NCBI GenBank assembly: GCA_963825425.1
Contig: CAWGTF010000015.1
Location: forward strand, 379,756 to 443,755
Reading direction: 5' to 3'
Length of the DNA stretch: 64,000 nt
Source of the DNA: PALSA-607 sp963825425
Lineage (GTDB): Bacteria; Actinomycetota; Actinomycetes; Acidothermales; Acidothermaceae
The translations under genes and the position numbers were made by a program. Under the pieces are notes generated by a model. It did no database searches, was not told the DNA's origin, and worked only from the letters and a program-made list of their open reading frames with translations. Shown one piece after another: positions 1 to 8,106 of this stretch (position 1 is the stretch's first letter; every line of letters begins with the position of its first letter).

Positions 1-1155
1 AACGAGGCGTTGGGCCGGGCCCGTGGTGACGAAGTGCTGCTTGAGCTCGGACGTCGACTTGCTGCCGCCGCGGGCACCGACGCCGTCGTCGCACGTCTGG
101 GTGGCGACGAGTTCGCGCTCGCCAGCTTCACCGCGCCCGACAGCGATCTGCGCGCCTGGGCATTGCAGCTGCAGGCGGTAGCGGCCGAGCCCGTACTTGC
201 TGATGACGTTCCGGTTCTTGTCGAGGTGGCCGTCGGGTACTACCGCGCCGTCGAAGGTGAACCCGTCGATGAGTTGCTCGTGCGCGTCGATGCCGCCCTC
301 GGCCGGGCGAAGATGTCCGTCGACAGGTGCGCCGGCTACGTCGACCGCCCAGACCGGGCTGCGTCCAACGTTGCGCTGCTCCCGCGTTTCCACCGTGCCA
401 TCTCGGCCGGCGAACTCGAGCTGCACTACCAGCCGAAGACGCTGCTCGCCGATGGCACGGTCGTTGCGGTTGAGGCGCTGATCCGGTGGAACCTGGACGG
501 CGAGTTGTTGCCGCCCGGTGTGTTCCTGCCGTCGATCGAGCAAACGGCGATGATCCACCCGCTGACGGACTGGGTGGCGCGTACTGCACTCGCCCAACTC
601 GATGCGTGGGGCCCCGCCGCGGCCGGCCTCGAGGTCGCCATCAACGTCTCGGCTCGCAACTTGTCCGACCCTGGTTTCGCGGCGCGCTTGCTCGCGATCG
701 TGGCGGAGTCTGGCGTAGCACCGCACCGACTGATCGTCGAGATCACCGAGACCGCGCTGTTCGTCGATCCGGACGCTGCGCGGGTGTGCCTCGGCACCTT
801 GCATGACGCCGGCGTCGTGCTGTCCATCGACGACTTCGGTCAGGGGCAGACGTCACTTGCCTACCTCGCCGCGTTGCCGGTCGACGAGCTGAAGATCGAC
901 CGCGCCTTCGTCTCGCGAGTCGTCGCCGATCCGACGCACGCAGCGATCGTGCGTTCGATCATCCAGCTCGGACACACGCTGGGCCTTCGCGTCGTTGCTG
1001 AAGGCATCGAGCGCGATGCCGAGTACGCCCAGCTCCTCGCCCTCGGCGCCGACATTGCGCAGGGTTACCTGATCGCTCGGCCGATGTCGGCCGCTGCGTT
1101 TCTCGACTGGCTTGCCGGGCGAGTGCCGACGGGGTCGCACGCAGCCGCGTCCTGA
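1..1155 (+). CDS. GGDEF-EAL cyclic-di-GMP signalling protein (5' end outside window)
   Basis: The frame is open from base 1, so the N-terminus lies upstream of the window. The first ~100 codons are the second half of a GGDEF domain with an intact RLGGDEF signature (bases 94-114). The rest is a complete EAL phosphodiesterase domain: the EAL motif (bases 472-480), the INVSARN motif, the EITET glutamate, the DDFGQGQTSL loop and a final VVAEGIE motif. Key metal-binding residues of active EAL enzymes appear present, so cyclic-di-GMP hydrolysis is plausible. Whether the GGDEF half is catalytic or only binds GTP cannot be decided without its missing start. The gene converges on the SDR gene, the two stop codons being adjacent. 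It is one of three cyclic-di-GMP genes in the window. Confidence 0.93.
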   Translation, partial: NEALGRARGDEVLLELGRRLAAAAGTDAVVARLGGDEFALASFTAPDSDLRAWALQLQAVAAEPVLADDVPVLVEVAVGYYRAVEGEPVDELLVRVDAALGRAKMSVDRCAGYVDRPDRAASNVALLPRFHRAISAGELELHYQPKTLLADGTVVAVEALIRWNLDGELLPPGVFLPSIEQTAMIHPLTDWVARTALAQLDAWGPAAAGLEVAINVSARNLSDPGFAARLLAIVAESGVAPHRLIVEITETALFVDPDAARVCLGTLHDAGVVLSIDDFGQGQTSLAYLAALPVDELKIDRAFVSRVVADPTHAAIVRSIIQLGHTLGLRVVAEGIERDAEYAQLLALGADIAQGYLIARPMSAAAFLDWLAGRVPTGSHAAAS

Positions 1156-1914
1156 TCACCGCGAGGCTGGCGGCATCCGCAGCCCGTACATGCCGCCGTC
1201 GACGGCCAGCAGCGTGCCCGTGGTCGACGCCGCGGCGGGTGATGCCAGATAGGCGATCGCCTCGGCGATTTCGTCGGGGGCCACCAGCCGACCAAGCGGT
1301 TGGCGCGATTCGAGGGCGGCTCGTTCGGCGACCGGGTCGTCAGCGGCGTCGAGCAGGCGCCCGACCCACGGCGTGTCGGCCGTGCCGGGGTTCACGCAGT
1401 TGACCCGGATGCCTTCGCGCACATGGTCGGCTGCCATCGCGAGAGTCAGCGCCTGCACGGCGCCTTTGCTCGCGGTGTACAGCGCGCGCGCCGGCAGTCC
1501 GGCCCACGAGCAGATCGATCCGGTGTTGACGATCGCCGCGTGCGACGAGCCTCGCAGATACGGCAGCGCTGCGCGGCTCACCCGAACCATGCCGACGACG
1601 TTGACGTCGAGCACGTGATGCCATTCCGCGTCGTCGTTGGCGGCGACGTCACCCCGAGCACCGATGCCGGCGTTGTTGACGACGATGTCGATGCCGCCGA
1701 ACCTGAGCACCACGGCTTCGATCGCGGCCTTCACTGAATCGTCGTCGGTGACGTCGGCTCGCACGCCGAACAGATCGGCGTCCAGCCCTTCGATGACCAC
1801 GTCGAGGCACGCGACCTTCGCACCTCGCTGCGCCAGCAACCGCGCGGTCTGCAAGCCGATGCCCGACGCACCACCCGTGACGACGGCGACCAGGCCGTCG
1901 AAGTCCGTCGTCAT
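1156..1914 (-). CDS. SDR dehydrogenase, 2-keto-3-deoxy-L-fuconate dehydrogenase-like
   Basis: This is a classical short-chain dehydrogenase of about 252 residues. It has the TGGASGIG cofactor motif near the N-terminus, NNAG, the catalytic Ser...YTASK set and the NPGTADTPW segment after the active site. The combination of NPGTADTPWVGRLL with a DGGMYGLR tail resembles 2-keto-3-deoxy-L-fuconate/rhamnonate dehydrogenases of the non-phosphorylative 6-deoxyhexose route; that substrate is inferred. The start is set at the ATG overlapping a TGA (ATGA) that would end the upstream FAH gene. The same frame is open for 21 more codons upstream and encodes the missing end of the FAH protein, so a fusion or two indels must be considered. 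It is probably co-transcribed with the FAH gene. Confidence 0.9.
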   Translation of the reverse strand: MTTDFDGLVAVVTGGASGIGLQTARLLAQRGAKVACLDVVIEGLDADLFGVRADVTDDDSVKAAIEAVVLRFGGIDIVVNNAGIGARGDVAANDDAEWHHVLDVNVVGMVRVSRAALPYLRGSSHAAIVNTGSICSWAGLPARALYTASKGAVQALTLAMAADHVREGIRVNCVNPGTADTPWVGRLLDAADDPVAERAALESRQPLGRLVAPDEIAEAIAYLASPAAASTTGTLLAVDGGMYGLRMPPASR

Positions 1915-2779
1915 GCTTGGCCCAAGAACTTGGCGCTGGCGTCCGAGGCCTTCGATTTCCAACTCGAGCGACGTCACCTGCGCGCAGGAACGGCTTCGGC
2001 TCGGGCTGTCCTTGCGCGACGCCGGCCGGCGTGCCGGTGTTGATCACGTCACCGGGCCGCAGCACCATGAACTGGCTGATGTAGCGGACCACCTCCACGA
2101 CGCCGAAAATCATGTTCGAGGTCTTGCCGTTCTGTCGCAGCTCACCGTTCACCCAGAGCCGCAGGCCGAGCGCTTGCGGGTCGGCGATCTCGTCGGCTGG
2201 CACCAACCACGGCCCGAGCGGATTGAACGTCTCGCAACTCTTGCCCTTGTCCCACTGGCCACCGCGCTCGAGTTGGAACTCCCGCTCCGAGACGTCGTTG
2301 GCGATGGCGTAACCCGCGATGCACGCGAGGGCCTCGGCGTCGCTGCCCAGATAGCGCGCGGTGTGACCGATGACGACGGCGAGTTCGACTTCCCAGTCCG
2401 TCTTGACCGACCGGCGCGGCACCAGGATCTCGTCATGAGGCCCGATCACCGTCGACGAATCCTTCATGAACAGGATCGGTTCGGCCGGCACCGCCGCGTT
2501 CGTCTCCTCGGCGTGGTCGCGGTAGTTCAGACCCACGCACACGACCTTGCCGGGCCGCGCGATCGGCGGACCGTAGCGCAGGCGCAGCGACTCGATGGGG
2601 CCAGCGACCGGAAGGCTGCCGTCGGCGAGAGCGGCACGAACTCGCTCGACCCCGCCGCCGTCGAGGAACGCGCCGTCGATCTCCGCGGTCAGGCTCTCGA
2701 TGCTTGACGCGACTCCGTCGACGATGGCAAACGGACGCTCGTGGCCGGCCGCTCCGAGGCGGGCTAAGGCAAGGGTCAT
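1911..2779 (-). CDS. fumarylacetoacetate hydrolase family protein (frameshifted C-terminus)
   Basis: This FAH-family enzyme acts on acylpyruvate-type 2,4-diketo acids. The sequence shows a short N-terminal domain, the core KVVCVGLNYRDHAEE, the metal-binding run around DWEVELAVVIG, and the NTGTPAGVAQG loop. Next to this SDR the likely reaction is cleavage of a 2,4-diketo-3-deoxy sugar acid such as that from L-fucose; this is inferred from neighbours. The expected ending (LEIEGLGRQRQ) is found one frame away around 1925-1970. One extra base near 1966 restores it, after which the frame runs into the SDR; a second correction near 1920 would give a stop at 1911-1913 overlapping the SDR start. A LacI-like operator lies about 140 bp upstream. 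Confidence 0.85.
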
Positions 2780-2916
2780 GAATCGGCGCTCACTGTCTCG
2801 TGTGATGGTCCGGGGAGGAGTACTTGTCGGGCGTCACGACGATGACCTTAGCCGGGCAACGCAGCTAGAACGATCGAAGTGGCTTTCGGACGGCAACGGC
2901 CGCAGAGACGACGCAC

Positions 2917-2930
2917 TGTGCACGCTAACA
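2917..2930. promoter_or_regulatory. putative LacI-family operator upstream of the FAH-SDR pair
   Basis: The 14-mer TGTGCACGCTAACA matches 11 of 14 positions of the LacI-type palindrome TGTTAGCGCTAACA used by actinobacterial sugar repressors. It sits between the araA stop and the FAH start, about 140 bp upstream of the latter, and shares its right half (TAACA) with a second site at 4527-4540. No regulator gene is in the window, so the assignment rests on the site pair only. Confidence 0.45.
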
Positions 2931-2978
2931 TCGGGCTCGCTCGACTGGGCCGTTGAAGGCGCTATGACGCCGGGCCTC

Positions 2979-4499
2979 CTAGAGGCCGCCGGCGAGGCGG
3001 TAGTACGCCTGATTCCAGCGCACCTCGTTGGCGAACTGCCGCATCGTGGTGTCCGCGTCGATGTGCAGCAGTTCGACGTTCGCCAGCTGCGCGAAGTCGG
3101 CGAGCGTGTCGAAGCTCAGGGCCGTCGTGAGCGCCGTGTGGTGCGGACCGCCGGCGGTCAGCCAGGCCTCGGCGGACGTCGCGAAGCTGGGCGCCGGGCG
3201 CCACACGGCGCAGGCGACGGGCAATCGCGGAAGCGGCTCATCGGGCTCGACGATCTCGATGTCGTTGGCGACGAGGCGGAACCTGTCTCCGAGGTCGATC
3301 AGCCCCACCACGAAACCGGTGGCCGGCTTGGCGCGAAACACCAGCCGGACCGGGTCTTCGCGACCGCCGATCCCGAGCGGGTGGATCTCGCAGCTCGGTG
3401 GTGCGCCGCTGATCGTGGGACAGACCTCGAGCATGTGCGCGCCGAGGATCTTCGGCTCGCCCGGCCCGAGGTGGTACGTGTAGTCCTCCATGAACGAGGT
3501 GCCGCCTTCGAGGCCGGCCGACATCACCTTGAGCAGCCGGACCAGCGAGGCCGTCTTCCAGTCGCCTTCGCCGCCGAACCCGTAGCCGTCGGCCATCAGC
3601 CGCTGGACGGCCAGGCCCGGCAGTTGCCGCAAGCCGCCGAGGTCCTCGAAGTTCGTCGTGAACGCGGTGAACCCGCCGTCCTCGAGGAACGTGCGGAGTG
3701 CCGCTTCGATGCGGGCCGCGTAGCGCAGGGAGTCGGCCCGTTCGCCGCCGGTCCGCAGCGAGGGCACCACCGTGTACGAACTCTCGTACTCGGCCACGAG
3801 AGCATCGATGTCAGATTCTGGAACGGCGTCGACGACCGCGACCAGATCGTTGACACCGTAGGTGTTGACCGACATGCCCAGCCGGAGTTGCGCCTCGACC
3901 TTGTCGCCTTCGGTGACGGCGACGTCGCGCATGTTGTCGCCGAATCTGACGAGCCGCATCTCGTGCGCGGCCTGCCAACCGATGGCGGCCCTGGCCCAGT
4001 CGGCGATGCGGGAAACGGCGCTCGGATCAGACCAGTGTCCGACGACCGTCTTGCGCCGCAGCCGCATCCGGGTCTCGATGAACCCGAACTCGCGGTCGCC
4101 GTGGGCGGCCTGGTTCAGGTTCATGAAGTCCATGTCGATCTCTGCCCACGGCAGCGACAGGTTGGCCTGCGTGTGGAAATGCAGCAGCGGCTTGCGGAGC
4201 GCGTCGAGGCCGCCGATCCAGGCCTTGGCCGGCGAGAAGGTGTGCATCCAGGTGATGACGCCGACGCAACTCTTATCCGCCGTCGCGTCGACGCACGCCT
4301 GGCGGATCGCCTCGGCGGTGGTCAGTACCGGCTTCCAGACGATCGGCAACGGGATGCGACCCGACCCGTCGAGCCCAGTCGCGATTTGCTGCGACTGCTG
4401 GGCAACCTGACGCAGCGTCTCCTCGCCGTACAGCGGCTGGCTCCCGGTGAGGAACCACAGCTCGCCCTGCTGCCTAGGTAGATCCAACCCTTCGGGCAT
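2979..4499 (-). CDS. araA: L-arabinose isomerase
   Basis: AraA converts L-arabinose to L-ribulose in the cytoplasm. The protein (~506 residues) has the N-terminal WFLTGSQPLYGEE signature, the ITWMHTFSPAKAWIGG segment, the KTVVGHW motif, and the catalytic and metal region with FTTNFEDLGGLRQLPGLAVQ and YGFGGEGDWK. Its length is normal for the family. The start is set at an ATG preceded by GAAGGG nine bases upstream; an alternative ATG at 4541 has AGGAG only two bases away and would overlap the operator. No ribulokinase or ribulose-phosphate epimerase is in the window. The adjacent arabinofuranosidase points to growth on arabinan or arabinoxylan. Confidence 0.95.
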   Translation of the reverse strand: MPEGLDLPRQQGELWFLTGSQPLYGEETLRQVAQQSQQIATGLDGSGRIPLPIVWKPVLTTAEAIRQACVDATADKSCVGVITWMHTFSPAKAWIGGLDALRKPLLHFHTQANLSLPWAEIDMDFMNLNQAAHGDREFGFIETRMRLRRKTVVGHWSDPSAVSRIADWARAAIGWQAAHEMRLVRFGDNMRDVAVTEGDKVEAQLRLGMSVNTYGVNDLVAVVDAVPESDIDALVAEYESSYTVVPSLRTGGERADSLRYAARIEAALRTFLEDGGFTAFTTNFEDLGGLRQLPGLAVQRLMADGYGFGGEGDWKTASLVRLLKVMSAGLEGGTSFMEDYTYHLGPGEPKILGAHMLEVCPTISGAPPSCEIHPLGIGGREDPVRLVFRAKPATGFVVGLIDLGDRFRLVANDIEIVEPDEPLPRLPVACAVWRPAPSFATSAEAWLTAGGPHHTALTTALSFDTLADFAQLANVELLHIDADTTMRQFANEVRWNQAYYRLAGGL

Positions 4500-4526
4500 G
4501 TCCGACGACCCTTCGAGAACACGAGA

Positions 4527-4540
4527 TGAGAGCGTTAACA
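4527..4540. promoter_or_regulatory. putative LacI-family operator at araA
   Basis: TGAGAGCGTTAACA matches 11 of 14 positions of TGTTAGCGCTAACA and lies immediately upstream of the preferred araA start. Together with the similar site at 2917-2930 it suggests one sugar-responsive repressor controls araA and the FAH-SDR pair. Confidence 0.45.
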
Positions 4541-4619
4541 TATCTCCTGGAGCGGCCTACGGATACGGGTGGCTCACGCTAGCGATCCGGTAGCCGTCGC
4601 GCGGACCGACGTCCACGAC

Positions 4620-6163
4620 TCAGCAGGCAACCGGAGCGTGGTGGTACCGCCCGTGGCAGACGGACCATTCGATCGGGCGGGGTTGCGCAGCGGCCGCCCC
4701 AGTCGCGTCGTGCCGGGGGCCGACGTTGTCGGCTGCGATCGATGCCGCTTCGACCACCTTGAGGTCGGGCAAGCTGCGATGGTTCAGCGTGACCACTAGC
4801 GGACTGAGTCCTCGGTTGACCATGAAGATCGTGAGCTCGATCCGATCGTCATCGACTTGCGACGCGGTGACGACGGCGTTCAGGTCGCTGACCTCACCGT
4901 GGCGGTCGGTGTCCGACACTGGGGCCGACACGACCGCGTGGAGTACCTGCGAGCCGCGCAGGGCGGCCGTGTGTGCGAACGGATAGAAGGTCGTCTGCCG
5001 CCAGGCGTCCCCGCCCGGCGTCGTCCGAATCGGCGCGATGACGTTCACCAGCTGCGCGAGACAACCGATGCGCAGCCGGTCGGCGTGCTTGAGCATGCTG
5101 ATCAGCAGATCCCCGACAACAACGGCGTCGAGGGTGCTGTAGATGTCTTCAAGGAGTGCCGGCGCCTCGACGAGATCGCCGGTGCTGGCCGCAAACCTGC
5201 TCAGGTACCAGACGTTCCACTCATCGAGCGACAGGTAGATGGTCTTGTTGCTGTGCAGCCGGGCCTTCACTGCGTCGACTGTCGCCACGACGTCGCTGAT
5301 GAACGCCTCGAGGGCGGCTCCGGACGCAAGGAAGCTGGCGCGGTCGTCGCCGTGTTGTTGGTAGTACGCGTGGAGCGATACGTAGTCGACGAGGTTGTAG
5401 GTGCGTTCGAGGACGGTCGACTCCCAGGCTGCCGAACGTGGGCATGTCACGCGACGAGCTGCCGCAGGCGACGAGTTCGATGCTGGGGTCAACGGCGCGC
5501 ATCGCCTTTGCCGCTTCGGCCGCTGCGGTCGCGTACTCGGCGGCGCTCTTTTGGCCGGTCTGCCACGGTCCGTCCATCTCGTTGCCAAGACACCAGAGCT
5601 TGACTGCGTAGGGTTCGGCAGACCCGTTAGCTCGGCGCAGGTCGGACCAGTAAGTGCCGCCGCGGACGTTCGTGTACTCAACGAGGTCGGCCGCGGGCTG
5701 CAGGCCACGGCTGCCGAGATTGACCGCCATCATCGGCGTCAGGTTCTGACGGCTGGTCCAACCGAGAAACTCGTCGGTGCCGACGTGGTTGGACTCGATT
5801 GATCGCCAGGCCAGGTCGACCCGCCGCGGCCGATCGGCTTTCGGGCCGACTCCGTCCTCCCAGCGGTAGCCCGAGACGAAGTTGCCGCCGGGATAGCGGA
5901 CGAGGGTTACGCCGAGTTCACGTGTCAGGTCGGCGACGTCGGTGCGAAACCCCATGGTGTCGGCAGCTCGGATGACCAGGCTCGTAGACGCCGGTGTAGA
6001 CGCAGCGCCCCAGATGCTCGACGAACGATCCGAACAACCGTGGGTCGACCGAGCCGACCAGAAAATCTGGATGGAACGTGATGGTGGCCGCGGGTTGCGG
6101 CACCGAGTCGCTCGCAGTCACGACGTGCACTCCTGCCTTGAACGACAAGTGGTGGAGCGCCAC
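4620..6163 (-). CDS. GH51 alpha-L-arabinofuranosidase (two frameshifts)
   Basis: The three reading-frame pieces together give one GH51 enzyme that releases terminal L-arabinofuranose from arabinan/arabinoxylan. Piece 1 (about 5950-6163) holds DPRLFGSFVEHLGRCVYTG. Piece 2 (about 5430-5955) holds GVTLVRYPGGNFVSGYRWED and the acid/base motif CLGNEMDGPWQ. Piece 3 (4620 to about 5440) holds YVSLHAYYQ and the nucleophile motif LSLDEWNVWY, then the C-terminal beta domain. Removing one base near 5965 and one near 5430 restores continuity. All catalytic residues are intact, so sequencing indels are more likely than decay. No signal peptide is seen, as is usual for intracellular GH51 enzymes. It lies just upstream of araA on the same strand. 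Confidence 0.88.
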
Positions 6164-6210
6164 AGTATCGCCAGTCGCTGCGACCGGGCGGCGTAGCCTA
6201 GACTCGCAGT

Positions 6211-6268
6211 CGGCGATGGAGCTCGCCCGCTTTGTCGAACCGCCACCCGGCCGATGGCTCCTACTTCT
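6211..6268 (+). promoter_or_regulatory. fluoride (crcB) riboswitch
   Basis: The segment begins GGCGATGGAGCTCGCC and ends GGCCGATGGCTCCTAC, matching the conserved ends of the crcB-motif aptamer. The GGAG in the first part can form the long-range pairing with CTCC in the second. A ribosome-binding-like GGAGGGG follows at 6272-6278 with an ATG at 6286, as expected for translational control. The nearest fluoride gene on this strand is crcB at 6776; the interval contains a DUF190 gene on the opposite strand. The motif match is direct; the controlled gene is inferred. Confidence 0.85.
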
Positions 6269-6312
6269 CTACGGAGGGGTAGTCCATGTCCGCCGACGTG
6301 CGAGCGCCAATC

Positions 6313-6648
6313 TCACGCCTGTGTCGCAGCCGGGTAGATCTCGAGTTGGTCGAGTGTGACAAGCCGACCGTGCAACAGGTCATCGTTGTGATGAACGAAG
6401 TCGCGCAGCTTGGCATCCTCATCGACGATGACGATCGAAATCGGCAGATGGTCGGACACGTCGAGAATCCGCGTTGTGTGGATGTCACCCGATCGCCCGA
6501 ATCCCTCGATGCCACGCAACACAGTCGCGCCGGCGAGCCCAGCCTCGTGCGCCCGGTGCACGATCGCGTCGGACAACGGCTTGTGGTGGTGAACGGCGCT
6601 GTCGCACACGTAGATGGTCAGCTGGCACGGTCGCTCGAAGTTGCTCAT
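6313..6648 (-). CDS. DUF190 family protein
   Basis: This is a small (~111 aa) DUF190 protein, a family with a ferredoxin-like/PII-like fold often encoded beside CrcB fluoride channels. Visible family features are the QLTIYVCDSAVHHHKPLSDAI start, AGLAGATVLRGIEGFG and ISIVIVDEDAKLRDF. The start is the ATG preceded by GGAG nine bases away. The gene points opposite to the neighbouring fluoride riboswitch and crcB, whereas its paralogue at 7312 is in the operon. A riboswitch transcript reaching crcB would therefore be antisense to it across its whole length. Its molecular role is not established; a regulatory or accessory role in fluoride export is inferred from context. Confidence 0.88.
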   Translation of the reverse strand: MSNFERPCQLTIYVCDSAVHHHKPLSDAIVHRAHEAGLAGATVLRGIEGFGRSGDIHTTRILDVSDHLPISIVIVDEDAKLRDFVHHNDDLLHGRLVTLDQLEIYPAATQA

Positions 6649-6775
6649 AACCGACGATCTCCGACGGTGGTTGGCGGGCCCGCCGATCGCTGGTCTCAAC
6701 ATAATGGCTGTTGGCGGGGGATCGGGTCGCGTGCGGCAGGGATTTCAGCGACGTGCATCAGAGGGGGTCGCCGCG

Positions 6776-7315
6776 GTGAGCGATGAGCCGACTCCGGATG
6801 CGGTCGGCGGCTTGCGTGCCCTGCCGATTGATCCTGACGTCGACGAGCCCGAGAGCCCGCCTCGACGGCGGCCAGCGTCGCGATGGCCGCGGCTGGCACC
6901 CGGCGTCCTGCTCGCAGTCTTTCTTGGAGGCGTGCTCGGGGGAGGCGCTCGCTACGGCATCGGTATTGCCGCGCCGCCGCCCGTTGACGGGTTTCCGTGG
7001 GACATCTTCGCGATCAACCTGTCGGGGGCGTTCGCGCTCTCGGTGCTGCTGGTCCTGGTTCTCGAGGTCTTCCCGCCCACCAGGTATGTGCGGCCGGCCC
7101 TGGGCACCGGGTTCATCGGTGCGTTCACCACGTTCTCGTCGTTGGCAACGGCTACCGACCACTTGTTCGCGCACGGCCATCCGATGCTGGCGATCGCGTA
7201 CACCGTGGGCAGCCTTTTCGGTGGGCTGGTCGCAGCGTCTTTGGGCTTGGCTAGCGGGCGCGCCATCAGTGCGAACCGCCGTCGTGCACGTACATCGGAA
7301 GGAGTGCCTTCGTGA
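6776..7315 (+). CDS. crcB: fluoride efflux channel CrcB/Fluc, subunit 1
   Basis: CrcB (Fluc) forms a dual-topology dimeric fluoride channel in the membrane. The protein has a ~45-residue acidic and Arg-rich N-terminal extension, then four membrane segments. Family motifs GGVLGGGARYG, FPWDIFAINLSGAFAL and the pore signature GFIGAFTTFSSLATAT are present. The GTG start is chosen because GAGGGGG lies eight bases upstream. The stop overlaps the next start by four bases (GTGA), so the three genes 6776-8015 form an operon. Two different CrcB subunits in tandem are usual in Gram-positive bacteria and suggest a heterodimer of fixed opposite orientation. Confidence 0.93.
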   Translation: MSDEPTPDAVGGLRALPIDPDVDEPESPPRRRPASRWPRLAPGVLLAVFLGGVLGGGARYGIGIAAPPPVDGFPWDIFAINLSGAFALSVLLVLVLEVFPPTRYVRPALGTGFIGAFTTFSSLATATDHLFAHGHPMLAIAYTVGSLFGGLVAASLGLASGRAISANRRRARTSEGVPS

Positions 7316-7650
7316 ATTACGGTCCGCATCTGGAAATGACTGTGCTGGTTGGTGAGCACGCGCGCTTTCACCACACGCCGCTCTACAGCGAGATCGTCCA
7401 CCGCTCTCACAAGAACGGACTCGCGGGGGCGAGTGTCTTTCGCGGCATCGAAGGCTTCGGCCACTCGCATGAGATGCATGAGGCACGCATCCTCGACTTC
7501 GGCGCGCACACGCCGCTCATCGTCGTCATCGTCGACACCGAGGCGCGGATCCGCGAGTTCCTACCCGAAGTGCAGGAGCTGGTGGGTGACGCAGGTCTGA
7601 TCACGATTCGCCCGGTCGAGATGCTCTCCCCTGCAGTCGGACGTCGCTGA
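7312..7650 (+). CDS. DUF190 family protein
   Basis: This is the second DUF190 protein (~112 aa), sandwiched between the two crcB genes with overlapping stop/start codons on both sides, so translational coupling is likely. It shares with the copy at 6313 the signatures SEIVHRSHKNGLAGASVFRG, IEGFG and LIVVIVDTEARIREFL. It carries several histidines near the N-terminus (EHARFHHTPLY), as does the paralogue (VHHH), possibly for metal or ligand binding; this is inference. Its strict placement between channel subunits is good evidence for a role in fluoride handling. Confidence 0.92.
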   Translation: MNYGPHLEMTVLVGEHARFHHTPLYSEIVHRSHKNGLAGASVFRGIEGFGHSHEMHEARILDFGAHTPLIVVIVDTEARIREFLPEVQELVGDAGLITIRPVEMLSPAVGRR

Positions 7651-8015
7651 TGCTGCTTGGTCTAGCCGTGGCTGTCGTGGCTGGCGTCGGCGCCGTCTGC
7701 CGATACGTTGCCGACCAGGTCATCTCCCATCAACACGACAGCGTGTTTCCGTGGGGGACCTTCGCGATCAACGTCCTCGGCTCCTTCGTCCTGGGCTTGA
7801 CGACGGGGCTAGCCGCGCACCACGGCTTGTCGGTGACGGCCGCCACCATCATCGGCAGCGGCTTTTGCGCAGGGTTCACGACGTTCTCGACCTGGATGTG
7901 GGAAACGATCGCACTCGGCGAGGCGGGGGCAATGCTGGAGGCGACACTCAACGTCATCGCCAGTCTCGCGGTGGGGCTAGGCGCCGCGGCCCTTGGGCTA
8001 TGGCTCGCCTTGTAG
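7650..8015 (+). CDS. crcB: fluoride efflux channel CrcB/Fluc, subunit 2
   Basis: This is the second Fluc subunit (~121 aa) with four predicted membrane segments and no N-terminal extension. Conserved sequences are AGVGAVCRYVADQ, FPWGTFAINVLGSFVLG with the polar Asn, and the GSGFCAGFTTFSTWMWET pore segment containing the FTTFST phenylalanine box. Its ATG shares one base with the preceding stop (TGATG). With subunit 1 it probably builds the heterodimeric fluoride channel. It ends the operon; about 90 bp follow before the glycosylase gene. Confidence 0.93.
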   Translation: MLLGLAVAVVAGVGAVCRYVADQVISHQHDSVFPWGTFAINVLGSFVLGLTTGLAAHHGLSVTAATIIGSGFCAGFTTFSTWMWETIALGEAGAMLEATLNVIASLAVGLGAAALGLWLAL

Positions 8016-8106
8016 TGCGGGTCAGTTCTGGCTCGGTACCGCAGCAAGATGCTTCCGTCATCCGAGCCGAACGAAACGCACTAACTCGCGCAGCTATGTT
8101 CTCCGG

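Noticed and set aside
2595..4481. Long open frame antisense to araA (over 600 codons)
   Set aside because: The frame mirrors GC-rich codon bias of araA and has no domain signature; araA on the minus strand is clear.
6286..6786. Open frame starting at the ATG behind the fluoride riboswitch
   Set aside because: It is antisense to the DUF190 gene, shows no family features and is best read as untranslated or antisense RNA.
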